Shown: positions 7,163-14,474, counted from the first letter of the stretch. The stretch: 15,973 nt of DNA from an uncultured Faecalibacterium sp. (GCA_937915335.1 CALDLZ010000128.1:1-15973); one strand, 5' to 3'. The notes: generated by a model not told the origin, from the letters alone. Numbers and translations: made by a program.

Positions 7163-7191
7163 ATCGTACCTGAAAAATTTCTGTAAATCAA
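7163..7191 (-). promoter_or_regulatory. Promoter candidate for the DUF1643-PAP2 operon
   Basis: Reading leftward: TTGATT (7191-7186), a 17-base AT-rich spacer, and TACGAT (7168-7163). The predicted start near 7156 gives a leader of under 30 bases before ATG 7129. Confidence 0.55.
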
Positions 7192-7231
7192 CACCTTTGC
7201 CGGAGAAAGTCTCCCATAAATCCGAAATTCA

Positions 7232-7240
7232 TGTTATACT
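7232..7240 (+). promoter_or_regulatory. Extended -10 promoter for the BMP-like gene
   Basis: TG-T-TATACT (7232-7240) is an extended -10 element about 33 bases before ATG 7273. The -35 position (7212-7217, TCCCAT) is poor, which fits an extended -10 promoter. It is divergent to the DUF1643 promoter, with about 40 bases between the -35 regions. Confidence 0.55.
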
Positions 7241-7272
7241 GTGCTTAGATCCTGCCGCGAGGGCGGTATGGG

Positions 7273-9243
7273 ATGGGAAAGAGAAAACGAAAAGCCATTG
7301 ATGAAGGGAGTCCTGCTGCGGCTATGATGGAAGATTACAGAAACGCGCAGCGCGCCGGGCAGCGCGCGTACCGTGCCAGTGTGGCGCGGGGCCAGTCGCC
7401 GTACCTTGCGGTGCTGGATGATATCATAAGTGGTGTGGATATCGTGGCCCAGGAGCCGCTGGGGCTGGTGGATATTCCTGCCGAAAGTATCGTGGGCACC
7501 AAGACCAGCGGGCGGCACACGGCCTTTGCCTCCAATTTCATGCCCCTGCTGGAGGATGACACCGAGTTCGCCGCCAAGTGGTCGAACCTCTGTGATGCCC
7601 ACCTGGAAGAAGGTATCCACACCCCGATCACTGCCTATGAATACCTGAACAAGTTTTATGTGCAGGAGGGCAACAAGCGGGTGTCCGTCCTCAAATATTA
7701 TGAGGCTGTCACCATTCCCGGCACCGTCACCCGGCTGATCCCGGCCAGGAACGACACGCTGGAAAATAAGATCTATTACGAGTTCCTCGATTTTTATAAG
7801 CTGAGCAAGATCAACAATGTCCGGTTCTCCAAGCTGGGCGGCTATGCGAAGCTGCAGACCCTGACCTGCAAGGCCACCGGGGAAGCATGGACGAAGGATG
7901 ACCGGCTGAACTTCTCAGCCCTGTACACCGTGTTCAGCCAGCAGTTCTATGCACTGGGCGGCTCCGCGCTGAACCTGACCCCGGGCGATGCCCTGCTGGT
8001 CTACCTGTCAGTCTACCGCTACTCGGATGCCTGCCAGTCTACCCCCAGCCAGGTGCGGGCAAACCTTTCCCGGCTGTGGGACGAGATCAAGATCCTGACC
8101 GAGCCCCATGCCGTGGAGCTCTCGCTGGAGCCCAAACCCGGCAGCGAGCCGCTGCTGAGCAAGCTGAATATCTTCAGCAAGCCCAGCGAGCTCAAAGTCG
8201 TGTTCCTCCACGAGTATGATGCCAAGTCCAGTGCCTGGGTGCGCGGCCACGAAAAGGGGATTGAAGCCCTGCGGCAGGCCTTCCCCGGACGGCTCAACAT
8301 CATCAACCGGGAAAATATCAGCCCCGAGGTGGATGCGGAACAGATCATGGAAGAGGTGGCCCACGACAACGCCGATGTGGTGTTTACCACCTGCACCCGG
8401 ATGTATCCTGCCTGCCTGAAGGTTGCGGCCCAGCACCCCAAGACCAGGTTCCTGAACTGCTGTGTCAATGCGGCCCACCCGTTGGTGCGCACCTACTACC
8501 CCCGCACCTACGAAGCCAATTACCTGCTGGGAATGCTGGCAGGCATCCTGAACGAGACCGACCGGGTGGGTTATGTGGCGGCAAACCCCGTTTACGGAAC
8601 CCCGGCGGCCATCAACGCCTTTGCCCGGGGTCTGCGCACGGTGCGGCCCAACAGCCATATCCTCCTGCGGTGGGCCTGCCTGCCGGAAGAGGGCAAGCCG
8701 CTGGATTTCTCCGACTGTCCGGATATCACCCTGTTCCACGCTGCCAGCCCCAACGAGCCGCTGGGCAGCCACCGGAATTATGGCCTCTGCCGCCGGATGC
8801 CGGATGGCAGCATCCAGCCTGTGGCCTTGCCGGTGCTGAAATGGGAGGCCTTTTACACCGGCATCATCCGCTCCATCTTCGAGAACACCTGGGACAGCAT
8901 GGCGGGCGGCAAGGCCATCAACTACTGGTGGGGCTTTGGCAGTCAGGCCCTGCGGCTGGATTACTATGAGCCCCTGCCGAAGGGCACCCAGCAGCTGCTC
9001 GACCTGCTGGAAAAGAACCTCTCGGTCAACGAGTTTCCCATCTTCCCCTCGGGCATCTTTGCCCAGGGACACATCCCAAAGGCCCCGACGGCGGATACCT
9101 ATACCCCCAAGGAACTGATGGAGATGGACTGGCTGGGCGAGTGTGTGGAGGGCAGTCTGCCCCACTATGAAGAGCTGGACATCAAGACCCGGGGGCTGGT
9201 GGATATCAACGGCCTGACCAGCCTGAAGGGAATGCCGCGGTAA
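7273..9243 (+). CDS. Cytoplasmic BMP-family (PnrA/Med-like) ligand-binding protein with ParB-like N-terminal region
   Basis: A 656-residue protein in two parts. The N-terminal ~290 residues are helical and include AYEYLNKFYVQEGNKRVSVL (121-140), which resembles the ParB/sulfiredoxin-like pattern in which a Gly-(N/H)-(K/R)-R loop binds nucleotide. Residues ~305-600 look like the basic membrane protein (BMP/PnrA/Med) periplasmic-binding fold: LKVVFLHEY, ADVVFTTC, a TYEANYLLGMLAGIL segment (412-426), and RVGYVAANPVYGTPAAINAF (431-450), typical of BMP domains. BMP proteins normally bind purine nucleosides for ABC importers, but this one starts MGKRKRKAID, with no signal peptide or lipobox and no permease genes nearby. 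It is therefore probably an intracellular sensor, comparable in principle to Med. ATG 7273 follows GAGGG (7259-7263) by 9 bases; an alternative ATG at 7324 is less likely. Confidence 0.8.
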   Translation: MGKRKRKAIDEGSPAAAMMEDYRNAQRAGQRAYRASVARGQSPYLAVLDDIISGVDIVAQEPLGLVDIPAESIVGTKTSGRHTAFASNFMPLLEDDTEFAAKWSNLCDAHLEEGIHTPITAYEYLNKFYVQEGNKRVSVLKYYEAVTIPGTVTRLIPARNDTLENKIYYEFLDFYKLSKINNVRFSKLGGYAKLQTLTCKATGEAWTKDDRLNFSALYTVFSQQFYALGGSALNLTPGDALLVYLSVYRYSDACQSTPSQVRANLSRLWDEIKILTEPHAVELSLEPKPGSEPLLSKLNIFSKPSELKVVFLHEYDAKSSAWVRGHEKGIEALRQAFPGRLNIINRENISPEVDAEQIMEEVAHDNADVVFTTCTRMYPACLKVAAQHPKTRFLNCCVNAAHPLVRTYYPRTYEANYLLGMLAGILNETDRVGYVAANPVYGTPAAINAFARGLRTVRPNSHILLRWACLPEEGKPLDFSDCPDITLFHAASPNEPLGSHRNYGLCRRMPDGSIQPVALPVLKWEAFYTGIIRSIFENTWDSMAGGKAINYWWGFGSQALRLDYYEPLPKGTQQLLDLLEKNLSVNEFPIFPSGIFAQGHIPKAPTADTYTPKELMEMDWLGECVEGSLPHYEELDIKTRGLVDINGLTSLKGMPR

Positions 9244-9279
9244 GCTGGGAAATTTTCAACAGAACGGAGTGTTGCGGAC

Positions 9280-9942
9280 GTGAAGATACTTGCGATTTCA
9301 GATGTCCCCTCAAGGGCGCTGTGGGATTACTGCTCCAAGGAACGTCTGGCCGGGATCGATTTGATCCTTTCTTGCGGAGACCTGCCGAAAAAATACCTCG
9401 AATACCTGACGAATTTCACGGCAGCTCCCATCTTGTATGTCCACGGCAACCACGATGGCAACTACCGCACCCAGGGGGAGCCCGGCGGCTGTATCTGTGT
9501 GGACGACCAAGTGTATGTCTGGAAGGGCCTGCGCATCATGGGGTTGGGCGGCAGCATCCGCTATAACCGGGAGGATACCTTCCAGTATACCGAGCGGGCG
9601 ATGCGGGCCCGGGCCCGGAAGCTCTGGTTCAAGGCCCACCATGCGGGCGGCATCGATCTGCTGCTGACCCACTCCCCGGCGGCGGGCCTGAATGATGGCG
9701 ATGACAAAGCCCACAAAGGCTTTGTCTGCTTCAATGACCTGCTGGAGGAGTATCAGCCCCAGTGGTTCGTGCACGGGCATGTTCACCTGAGCTACAATGC
9801 CAAGCTCCCCCGGGTCTGCACCCATGGCCGCACCACCGTGATCAATGCGACGGAACGCTACACGTTTGAGATCCCAGACCCGGATCCCGTGGCCCGGCGG
9901 AAATTTTTCTGGAAAAATCCGGCCTTTCCGACGGAAGAATAA
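9280..9942 (+). CDS. Calcineurin-like metallophosphoesterase
   Basis: A 220-residue soluble enzyme starting at GTG 9280, with GGAG (9266-9269) 10 bases upstream. Metallophosphoesterase motifs occur in order: D8 in ISDVPS, GDLP (D34), GNHD (57-59 for N-H-D), TH at 130-131 and GHVH (H166, H168). The first motif is normally D-x-H but the His is Pro here (SDVP), so one metal ligand is missing; the GLGGS and RYN segments (88-96) suggest a clostridial subfamily that lost it (inference from memory of related proteins). Substrate is unknown; such enzymes hydrolyse phosphodiesters such as cyclic nucleotides or nucleic acids. It lies 36 bases after the BMP-like gene and 14 before the carboxypeptidase gene, in one operon. 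Confidence 0.88.
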   Translation: MKILAISDVPSRALWDYCSKERLAGIDLILSCGDLPKKYLEYLTNFTAAPILYVHGNHDGNYRTQGEPGGCICVDDQVYVWKGLRIMGLGGSIRYNREDTFQYTERAMRARARKLWFKAHHAGGIDLLLTHSPAAGLNDGDDKAHKGFVCFNDLLEEYQPQWFVHGHVHLSYNAKLPRVCTHGRTTVINATERYTFEIPDPDPVARRKFFWKNPAFPTEE

Positions 9943-9956
9943 AAAGGAGAACACCC

Positions 9957-11453
9957 ATGGAACTGAACAAGAAGCTGCAGGCGCTGGACGCGCTGCAAAA
10001 GAAGTTGTACGCCTACACCTGTGCCGAGAGCAGCCTGTATCTGGATGCTGTGACCGTGGCCCCTAAGGACACCGCCGAGGGCCGGGGCGTGGCCCTGAGT
10101 ATTCTGGCCGGTGAGCGCCAGAAGCTGATGACCGCAACCGAGACCACCGCACTGGTTGAGGAACTCTACGCCGAGCGGGAGAAGCTGGACACCATCCACC
10201 GACGTGAAGTGGAGGAGTTGCGCCGTAGCTGCCAGCAGCTCACCCGCATCCCTGCCGACGAGTATATGGCTTACAGCGAGCTGACCAACCGGGCCAGCGA
10301 TGTCTGGCACAAGGCCAAGGAGAACAATGATTTTGCTTCCTTCTGCCCTGTTTTGCAGGAGCTGGTGGACTATAACCGCAAGTTTGCAGGCTATTATGAT
10401 TCCACCAAGGCTCCCTATGATGCCCTGCTGAACGAGTATGAGCGCGGCGTGGACACCAAGCAGCTGGATGAATTTTTTGAGACTCTGCGCAAGGGCCTGG
10501 TCCCCCTTATCAAGGCCATTGGCGAGAAGCCCCAGATCGATGACAGCTTCCTGCATCTGGAATACCCTGCCGATCAGCAGAAGGCTTTCGCCGACTACAT
10601 CATGGAGGTCATGGGACTGGATCGGGGCCATTGCGGACTGGGCGAGACCGAGCATCCCTTTACGCTGGAGTTCAACAATAAGGATGTCCGCATCACCACC
10701 AACTATGACCTGCACAATGTGGCTTCTTCCATGTATTCCGTCCTGCATGAGGGCGGTCATGCGCTGTATGAGCTGGGCATCCGGGACGACCTGCAGTACA
10801 CCTGCCTGACCGGCGGTGTGTCTATGGGCGTGCACGAGAGTCAGTCCCGTTTTTTCGAGAACCTCATTGGCCGCTCCCGTGCCTTTATCGGTGCCATCTA
10901 TCCCAAGGTGCAGGAGTTCTTCCCCGAGCAGCTGGGCAATGTGACCGCCGAGCAGTTCTACCGGGCCGTGAACAAGGTGGAGCCCAGCCTGATCCGTACG
11001 GAATCCGACGAGCTGACTTACTGCCTGCACATCATGGTGCGGTACGAGATCGAAAAGCAGCTCATTGCCGGTACATTGACGGCGAAAGATGTTCCCGCAG
11101 AGTGGGCACGGCTGTACAAGGAGTATCTTGGCATTGAGGTGCCCAATGACCGGGATGGCTGCCTGCAGGACAGCCACTGGTCCGGCGGCTCCTTCGGCTA
11201 CTTCCCGTCCTACGCTCTGGGCAACGCCTATGGCGCCCAGATGCTCTACAACATGGAGCAGGAGTTCGATGTCTATGGCGGCGTGGCCCGCGGCGACCTC
11301 TCTGCCGTTACCGGCTGGCTGCGGGAGAAGGTCCACCAGTACGGCCACCTGATGGAACCCGCTGAGATCGTCAAGAACGCCTGCGGCGCGTTCGATGTAA
11401 AATACTATTTGGATTATCTGACCAAGAAGTATACGGAACTGTACGATTTGTAA
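9957..11453 (+). CDS. M32-family metallocarboxypeptidase (carboxypeptidase Taq type)
   Basis: A 498-residue cytoplasmic peptidase of normal family length. The zinc site is HEGGH (264-268) with the third ligand at E294 in MGVHESQSRFFEN. Other family hallmarks are the DNYD-like TTNYDLHN stretch before the zinc site, the VRYEIE helix and DSHWSGGSFGYFPSYALGN near residue 405-423. M32 enzymes remove C-terminal residues from peptides with broad specificity, using zinc or cobalt, and are usually dimers. ATG 9957 follows AAGGAG (9944-9949) at 7 bases. It ends the operon with the BMP-like and phosphoesterase genes; in an asaccharolytic-capable gut bacterium a peptide-turnover role is plausible, but its link to the two upstream genes may only be positional. 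Confidence 0.96.
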   Translation: MELNKKLQALDALQKKLYAYTCAESSLYLDAVTVAPKDTAEGRGVALSILAGERQKLMTATETTALVEELYAEREKLDTIHRREVEELRRSCQQLTRIPADEYMAYSELTNRASDVWHKAKENNDFASFCPVLQELVDYNRKFAGYYDSTKAPYDALLNEYERGVDTKQLDEFFETLRKGLVPLIKAIGEKPQIDDSFLHLEYPADQQKAFADYIMEVMGLDRGHCGLGETEHPFTLEFNNKDVRITTNYDLHNVASSMYSVLHEGGHALYELGIRDDLQYTCLTGGVSMGVHESQSRFFENLIGRSRAFIGAIYPKVQEFFPEQLGNVTAEQFYRAVNKVEPSLIRTESDELTYCLHIMVRYEIEKQLIAGTLTAKDVPAEWARLYKEYLGIEVPNDRDGCLQDSHWSGGSFGYFPSYALGNAYGAQMLYNMEQEFDVYGGVARGDLSAVTGWLREKVHQYGHLMEPAEIVKNACGAFDVKYYLDYLTKKYTELYDL

Positions 11454-11467
11454 TTGATAAATCAGCG

Positions 11468-11502
11468 AAAAGGCGGATGCACGATCATGCATCCGCCTTT
11501 TT
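11468..11502. terminator. Bidirectional terminator between the M32 peptidase gene and hisS
   Basis: A perfect 14-bp stem (AAAAGGCGGATGCA at 11468-11481, TGCATCCGCCTTTT at 11488-11501) closes a six-base loop. The A-run and T-run flanks give a U-tract in either direction, so it ends both converging transcripts. Confidence 0.93.
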
Positions 11503-11520
11503 GTTGATTGCGTTGGCTGA

Positions 11521-12753
11521 TTAGAAGATCTTTACTTCATCCTTATCCATAAAGGCGGCACCGGCAAAACCGGAAGCCTCCAGCTGGCCCAGCTGTTTGC
11601 CCAGCTTCTTGCCCTGGGATAGAACGGTGACGTTGTAAGTCTCCCGCAGCTGTGCGGCTTTGGCCAGCACGGCGGGGAAGTCCGCATCCTTGTTGTAGAG
11701 CAGTGCGATCTTCTGCTTGGCACCGGGGATCTGGTAGCCCTGCTCCAGCAGGATGCCGCAGACACGCTCGAAGCCGATGGAGAAGCCCACGGCAGGCACC
11801 TTGGTGCCCAGGAACTTGCCGATCATGTTATCGTAACGGCCGCCGCCTGCCACGGCACCGCTGAACTGCGGGCAGGTGATCTCGAACACCATGCCGGTGT
11901 AGTAGCCCTGACCGCGCACCAGGCTGGGGCAGTAGGCCACATCAAAGCGGTCACCGGCTATGGCCTTTGCGGTGGCCAGAACATACTTCAGGTCATCGGC
12001 AATGGCGGGGTCCGCACAGCGGGAAGCCACGGAGTCCAGTGTCACGTCACCGGCGGCGATGAAATCGGCCAGCGCGTTGATGGCGTTTTCGGGCAGCTGC
12101 TTCTCGGTCAGCTCGGCCTTCACGCCCTCGGCACCAATCTTGTCCATTTTGTCGAAGGTGATGCAGACGGAATCCAGCGTGTCGGCGGCAAAGCCCATGC
12201 TTTCCAGCATACCGCGCAGGATGCGGCGGTCATTGATGTTCACGGTGAAGCCGGTGAAGCCGATGCCCAGCAGGGCACGGGCGGTCACGTCGATGAGCTC
12301 GACCTCGGCGTTGGGACTCTCGTCGCCCAGAATATCGATATCGCACTGGACGAACTCGCGCAGACGGCCCTTCTGGGGACGCTCGGCACGGAACACCCGG
12401 TCGGTCTGGATGACCTTGAAGGGGTGGGGGAGCTTGTCCTTGTTGGCGGCATAGAAGCGGCTCAGGGGCAGGGTCAGGTCATAGCGCAGGCCCATATCGG
12501 AAAGCTGTTTGGGGTCGCCGGATTCCAGGGCGCTGGTCAGCTTGTCGCCGCGCTTCATCACCTTGAAGATCAGGTTCAGGTTATCGCCGCCGTCGGATTT
12601 GTCCAGGTTCTCCATATCCTCCAGCATGGGGGTGGAGATGCGCTCGAAGCCGGAAGCACGGTAGGTCTCCAGAATTTTGCCCTGGATGTAGTCGCGCAGG
12701 GTCTGTTCGGCGGGCAGCAGGTCGCGCATACCCTTCAATGCCTGTGATTTCAT
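11521..12753 (-). CDS. hisS: Histidyl-tRNA synthetase
   Basis: A 410-residue class II synthetase that charges tRNA-His. Visible motifs: GMRDLLP (8-14), LRYDLTLP (89-96), motif 2 FRAERPQKGRLREFVQCDID (121-140), the histidine-binding LVRGQGYYTG (278-287, with R280 the expected catalytic Arg), GGGRYD (303-308) and motif 3 VGFSIGFERV (322-331). Two departures from textbook bacterial HisRS stand out: RYDLT replaces the bacterial RPEGT-type stretch, as in the eukaryote-like branch, and RGLDYY is RGQGYY. The C-terminal anticodon-binding part (about 347-410) is short and ends in DEVKIF, some 20-30 residues less than usual. Start ATG 12753 follows GAGGAA at 8 bases. Transcription is leftward from a consensus promoter about 180 bases upstream, through a repeat-containing leader. 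Confidence 0.95.
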   Translation of the reverse strand: MKSQALKGMRDLLPAEQTLRDYIQGKILETYRASGFERISTPMLEDMENLDKSDGGDNLNLIFKVMKRGDKLTSALESGDPKQLSDMGLRYDLTLPLSRFYAANKDKLPHPFKVIQTDRVFRAERPQKGRLREFVQCDIDILGDESPNAEVELIDVTARALLGIGFTGFTVNINDRRILRGMLESMGFAADTLDSVCITFDKMDKIGAEGVKAELTEKQLPENAINALADFIAAGDVTLDSVASRCADPAIADDLKYVLATAKAIAGDRFDVAYCPSLVRGQGYYTGMVFEITCPQFSGAVAGGGRYDNMIGKFLGTKVPAVGFSIGFERVCGILLEQGYQIPGAKQKIALLYNKDADFPAVLAKAAQLRETYNVTVLSQGKKLGKQLGQLEASGFAGAAFMDKDEVKIF

Positions 12754-12779
12754 AGTTGGTTCCTCTTTCTTTTACGATT

Positions 12780-12914
12780 AAACCCTTCAGTCGGGCTTGC
12801 GCCCGCCAGCTCCCCTAGTAGGGGAGCCCTTGGCATAAAGGAAAAGCTTCACCCGGCTGCCAAGGCCTTCCCTATTAGGGAAGGTGGCATTGCAAAGCAA
12901 TGACGGAAGGGTTT
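12780..12914. repeat. 135-bp palindromic MITE-like element in the hisS leader
   Basis: The ends form an inverted repeat, AAACCCTTCAGTC (12780-12792) against GACGGAAGGGTTT (12902-12914), with one mismatch in 13. Inside are five consecutive hairpins: CGGGC/GCCCG (12792-12805), GCTCCCC/GGGGAGC (12809-12827), CCTTGGCA/TGCCAAGG (12828-12865), CCTTCCC/GGGAAGG (12866-12884) and CATTGC/GCAATG (12888-12902). There is no coding capacity and I see no certain target-site duplication. The build suggests a non-autonomous miniature element or dispersed palindromic repeat, typical of intergenic repeats in this clade (inference). It lies between the hisS promoter and start codon and would be transcribed as part of the leader. 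Confidence 0.8.
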
Positions 12915-12924
12915 GATATTATCC

Positions 12925-12930
12925 TATAAT
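12925..12930 (+). promoter_or_regulatory. Possible -10 element for the MFS gene
   Basis: TATAAT at 12925-12930 is 70 bases before ATG 13000. The only -35-like match is ATGACG (12900-12905) with a long 19-base spacer, inside the right end of the palindromic element. The call is weak, but this is the one plausible rightward promoter in the gap. Confidence 0.3.
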
Positions 12931-12936
12931 ACAATA

Positions 12937-12964
12937 ATTATAAAACAGAATGTCAGATTGTCAA
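12937..12964 (-). promoter_or_regulatory. Consensus sigma-A promoter of hisS
   Basis: Reading leftward: TTGACA (12964-12959), a 16-base spacer and TATAAT (12942-12937). The start would be near 12930, giving a leader of about 175 bases that includes the whole palindromic element. No T-box specifier arrangement or AGGGTGGNACCGCG box is visible in the leader. Confidence 0.85.
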
Positions 12965-12999
12965 CCAAAACGGGCAGACTAAACACTGAGGTGAAGTGA

Positions 13000-14211
13000 A
13001 TGAAACGGTTTACAGCGAGCCGCCCCTGGGCGATCTTGGCGGCGGGGGCGGCGATTCAGATTTTGACAGGTCTGCCGGCAGCGTGGGGCGTGTTCCAGCA
13101 GCCGGTGATGGATGAGTTCGGCCTGACCGAGGATGGCGCAGGCTATGCCTTCGGCATCCTGATCGCGGCATTCGGGGTGGGATGCGTGATCGGCGGTTTT
13201 TTGCAGGATAAGCGGGGCCCCCGCTGTGCGGCACTGTGGGGCACGGGCCTGCTCTGCGGCGGGTTCCTTGCAGCGGCGCTCCTGCCCGGGGAGATGGGCG
13301 GCTGGTTCTGGGCGGTGTTCAGCGTTCCGGCGGGGCTTGGCACGGCTTTTTTGTACCCGTCTATCCAATCCTGTGCCCAGAAATGGTATCAGGGCCGCAA
13401 GGGCTTGGCTACCGGGGTCATTGGCGGTGCGGTGGGCCTGAGCGGCGCGTTCCTCACCGTGTTTGTCCGTGCGGCACTGAATGGCTTCGGGCCGGTGCAG
13501 GGCATCCGGGGAGCGTTCTGGGCATTGGGCGCGCTCACTCTGCCGGTCTGCCTTGTGGGCAGTGCCCTGCTCGTTGACCCACCCCCGAAAAGGCAAAAAA
13601 CGGAGAAGCAGGGCAGGGAAAAGGCCCTCGACCTCTCCCCCATGCAGATGCTGAAAACAAAACAATACTGGCTCTGTGCCGGGGCCGTCTGCTTTTCCAC
13701 CCCGGCGGTGCTGCTGTTCAGCCCCATTATCTTAAAGCTGGGCATGGAGCGGGGGCTGGACGAGCGTACGGCGCTGTGGAGCATCGTGCTGGGCAGTGTG
13801 GGCAGCGCCGCGGGCCGCCTGCTTATGCCCCTGCTCAGTGATAAAATTGGCCGCCGCCCCACCGATCTGATTTTGTTTGGCGTGTCGCTGGGGCTTTCGG
13901 CGCTGTTCCTGTTTGCGCAGGGCTGGGCGGTGGTGGTCGTTTATGCGGGGCTCACCTTCTGCTATTCGGCGCTGGCGGCGGTGCTGCCTGCCCTCTCTAC
14001 TGACCTGTTCGGCCTGCCCCATGCGGGGGTGAACTACGGCTTTCTGGCCCTTGGACAGAGCGTGGGAAGTCTTGCGTTTCCCTTTGCGGCGAACCTCTGG
14101 GGGCTTGCCACCGGGCGGCACTGGCTGGCTATGGCAGGAGCGGTGGCGGGCTTTGTCTGCATCCTGGCCTTACGCCCCGTCAAGGCCCCGCCTGCCCCAA
14201 AGAAAAACTGA
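13000..14211 (+). CDS. MFS transporter, oxalate/formate-antiporter (OFA) type
   Basis: A 403-residue inner-membrane protein with about twelve hydrophobic helices in two halves, joined by a charged linker at 193-215. Major-facilitator motif A appears in the first half as GGFLQDKRGPR (65-75) and in the second as LLSDKIGRRP (278-287). The first helix (about 10-30, with GLPAAWGVF) and KWYQGRKGLATG (128-139) are typical of the OFA/monocarboxylate branch, whose members exchange small organic acids such as oxalate, formate or lactate; the substrate here cannot be assigned. ATG 13000 has AGGTGA (12989-12994) five bases upstream. It is divergent from hisS and appears monocistronic. I see no convincing terminator after it. 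Confidence 0.9.
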   Translation: MKRFTASRPWAILAAGAAIQILTGLPAAWGVFQQPVMDEFGLTEDGAGYAFGILIAAFGVGCVIGGFLQDKRGPRCAALWGTGLLCGGFLAAALLPGEMGGWFWAVFSVPAGLGTAFLYPSIQSCAQKWYQGRKGLATGVIGGAVGLSGAFLTVFVRAALNGFGPVQGIRGAFWALGALTLPVCLVGSALLVDPPPKRQKTEKQGREKALDLSPMQMLKTKQYWLCAGAVCFSTPAVLLFSPIILKLGMERGLDERTALWSIVLGSVGSAAGRLLMPLLSDKIGRRPTDLILFGVSLGLSALFLFAQGWAVVVVYAGLTFCYSALAAVLPALSTDLFGLPHAGVNYGFLALGQSVGSLAFPFAANLWGLATGRHWLAMAGAVAGFVCILALRPVKAPPAPKKN

Positions 14212-14235
14212 ACCGGACAGCGAAAAATCCCCGAC

Positions 14236-14269
14236 TGACAAAATTGACAGAAACTTGACAAGCATGACG
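14236..14269 (+). repeat. Four TGACA/G direct repeats spaced about one helical turn apart
   Basis: TGACA occurs at 14236-14240, 14245-14249 and 14256-14260, and TGACG at 14265-14269, with start-to-start steps of 9, 11 and 9 bases. The array lies about 75-110 bases upstream of the promoter at 14343-14371, on one face of the helix. Two copies read TTGACA but have no -10 partner at 16-18 bases. It could be an activator or repressor site; chance is not excluded. Confidence 0.4.
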
Positions 14270-14342
14270 GCGAAAGCAGTGAAAATGCTGGTTAGCAGCG
14301 AATAACCGGCAAAAATGCTCGTGAAAAAATTCGCAAAATGTC

Positions 14343-14371
14343 TTGCAAAATCCGCCGAGGTTCTCTATAAT
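14343..14371 (+). promoter_or_regulatory. Strong sigma-A promoter of the NifU-like/GGGtGRT operon
   Basis: TTGCAA (14343-14348), a 17-base spacer and TATAAT (14366-14371). The A-rich stretch just upstream (14323-14340) could be an UP element, and GCAAAAT is repeated across the -35 region. The predicted start near 14378 gives a leader of about 105 bases. Confidence 0.85.
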
Positions 14372-14390
14372 AAAATTGTGCGTGGTAGTA

Positions 14391-14449
14391 CCGGATTGGC
14401 GCTGAAGAGAGCGGCGTACCGGTCAATGCAAAGGCAGGGCATCCCTGCC
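14391..14449 (+). other. Structured 5' leader: two hairpins
   Basis: The first hairpin pairs CCGG (14391-14394) with CCGG (14419-14422) and inner CGCT with AGCG around a GAAGAG loop. The second is a perfect 7-bp stem, GGCAGGG/CCCTGCC (14433-14449), with loop CAT. No U-run follows, so it is not a terminator; it may stabilise the mRNA or be a small control element. Confidence 0.5.
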
Positions 14450-14466
14450 AATGGCATCAATTTGTC

Positions 14467-14474
14467 AAAAGGAG
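14467..14474 (+). promoter_or_regulatory. Ribosome binding site that decides the NifU-like start
   Basis: AAAAGGAG is only 3 bases from ATG 14478 but 9 bases from the in-frame ATG 14484, so 14484 is the better start. The two differ by two residues (Met-Ile). Confidence 0.75.

Noticed and set aside
9858..11492. 544-codon minus-strand frame opposite the M32 peptidase gene
   Set aside because: It is the antisense shadow of a well-conserved metallopeptidase; it crosses the terminator and has no family-like motif or credible ribosome binding site.
12780..12914. CRISPR-like array
   Set aside because: The palindromes differ in sequence from one another and there is no regular spacer; the terminal inverted repeats fit a MITE-like element better.
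12754..12930. T-box or other amino-acid riboswitch before hisS
   Set aside because: No AGGGTGGNACCGCG-like box, no specifier loop arrangement and no terminator with U-run in the leader; its hairpins are explained by the palindromic element.
14244..14260. TTGACA at 14244-14249 and 14255-14260 as -35 elements
   Set aside because: No TATAAT-like hexamer occurs 16-18 bases downstream of either; the proven-looking promoter is at 14343-14371.
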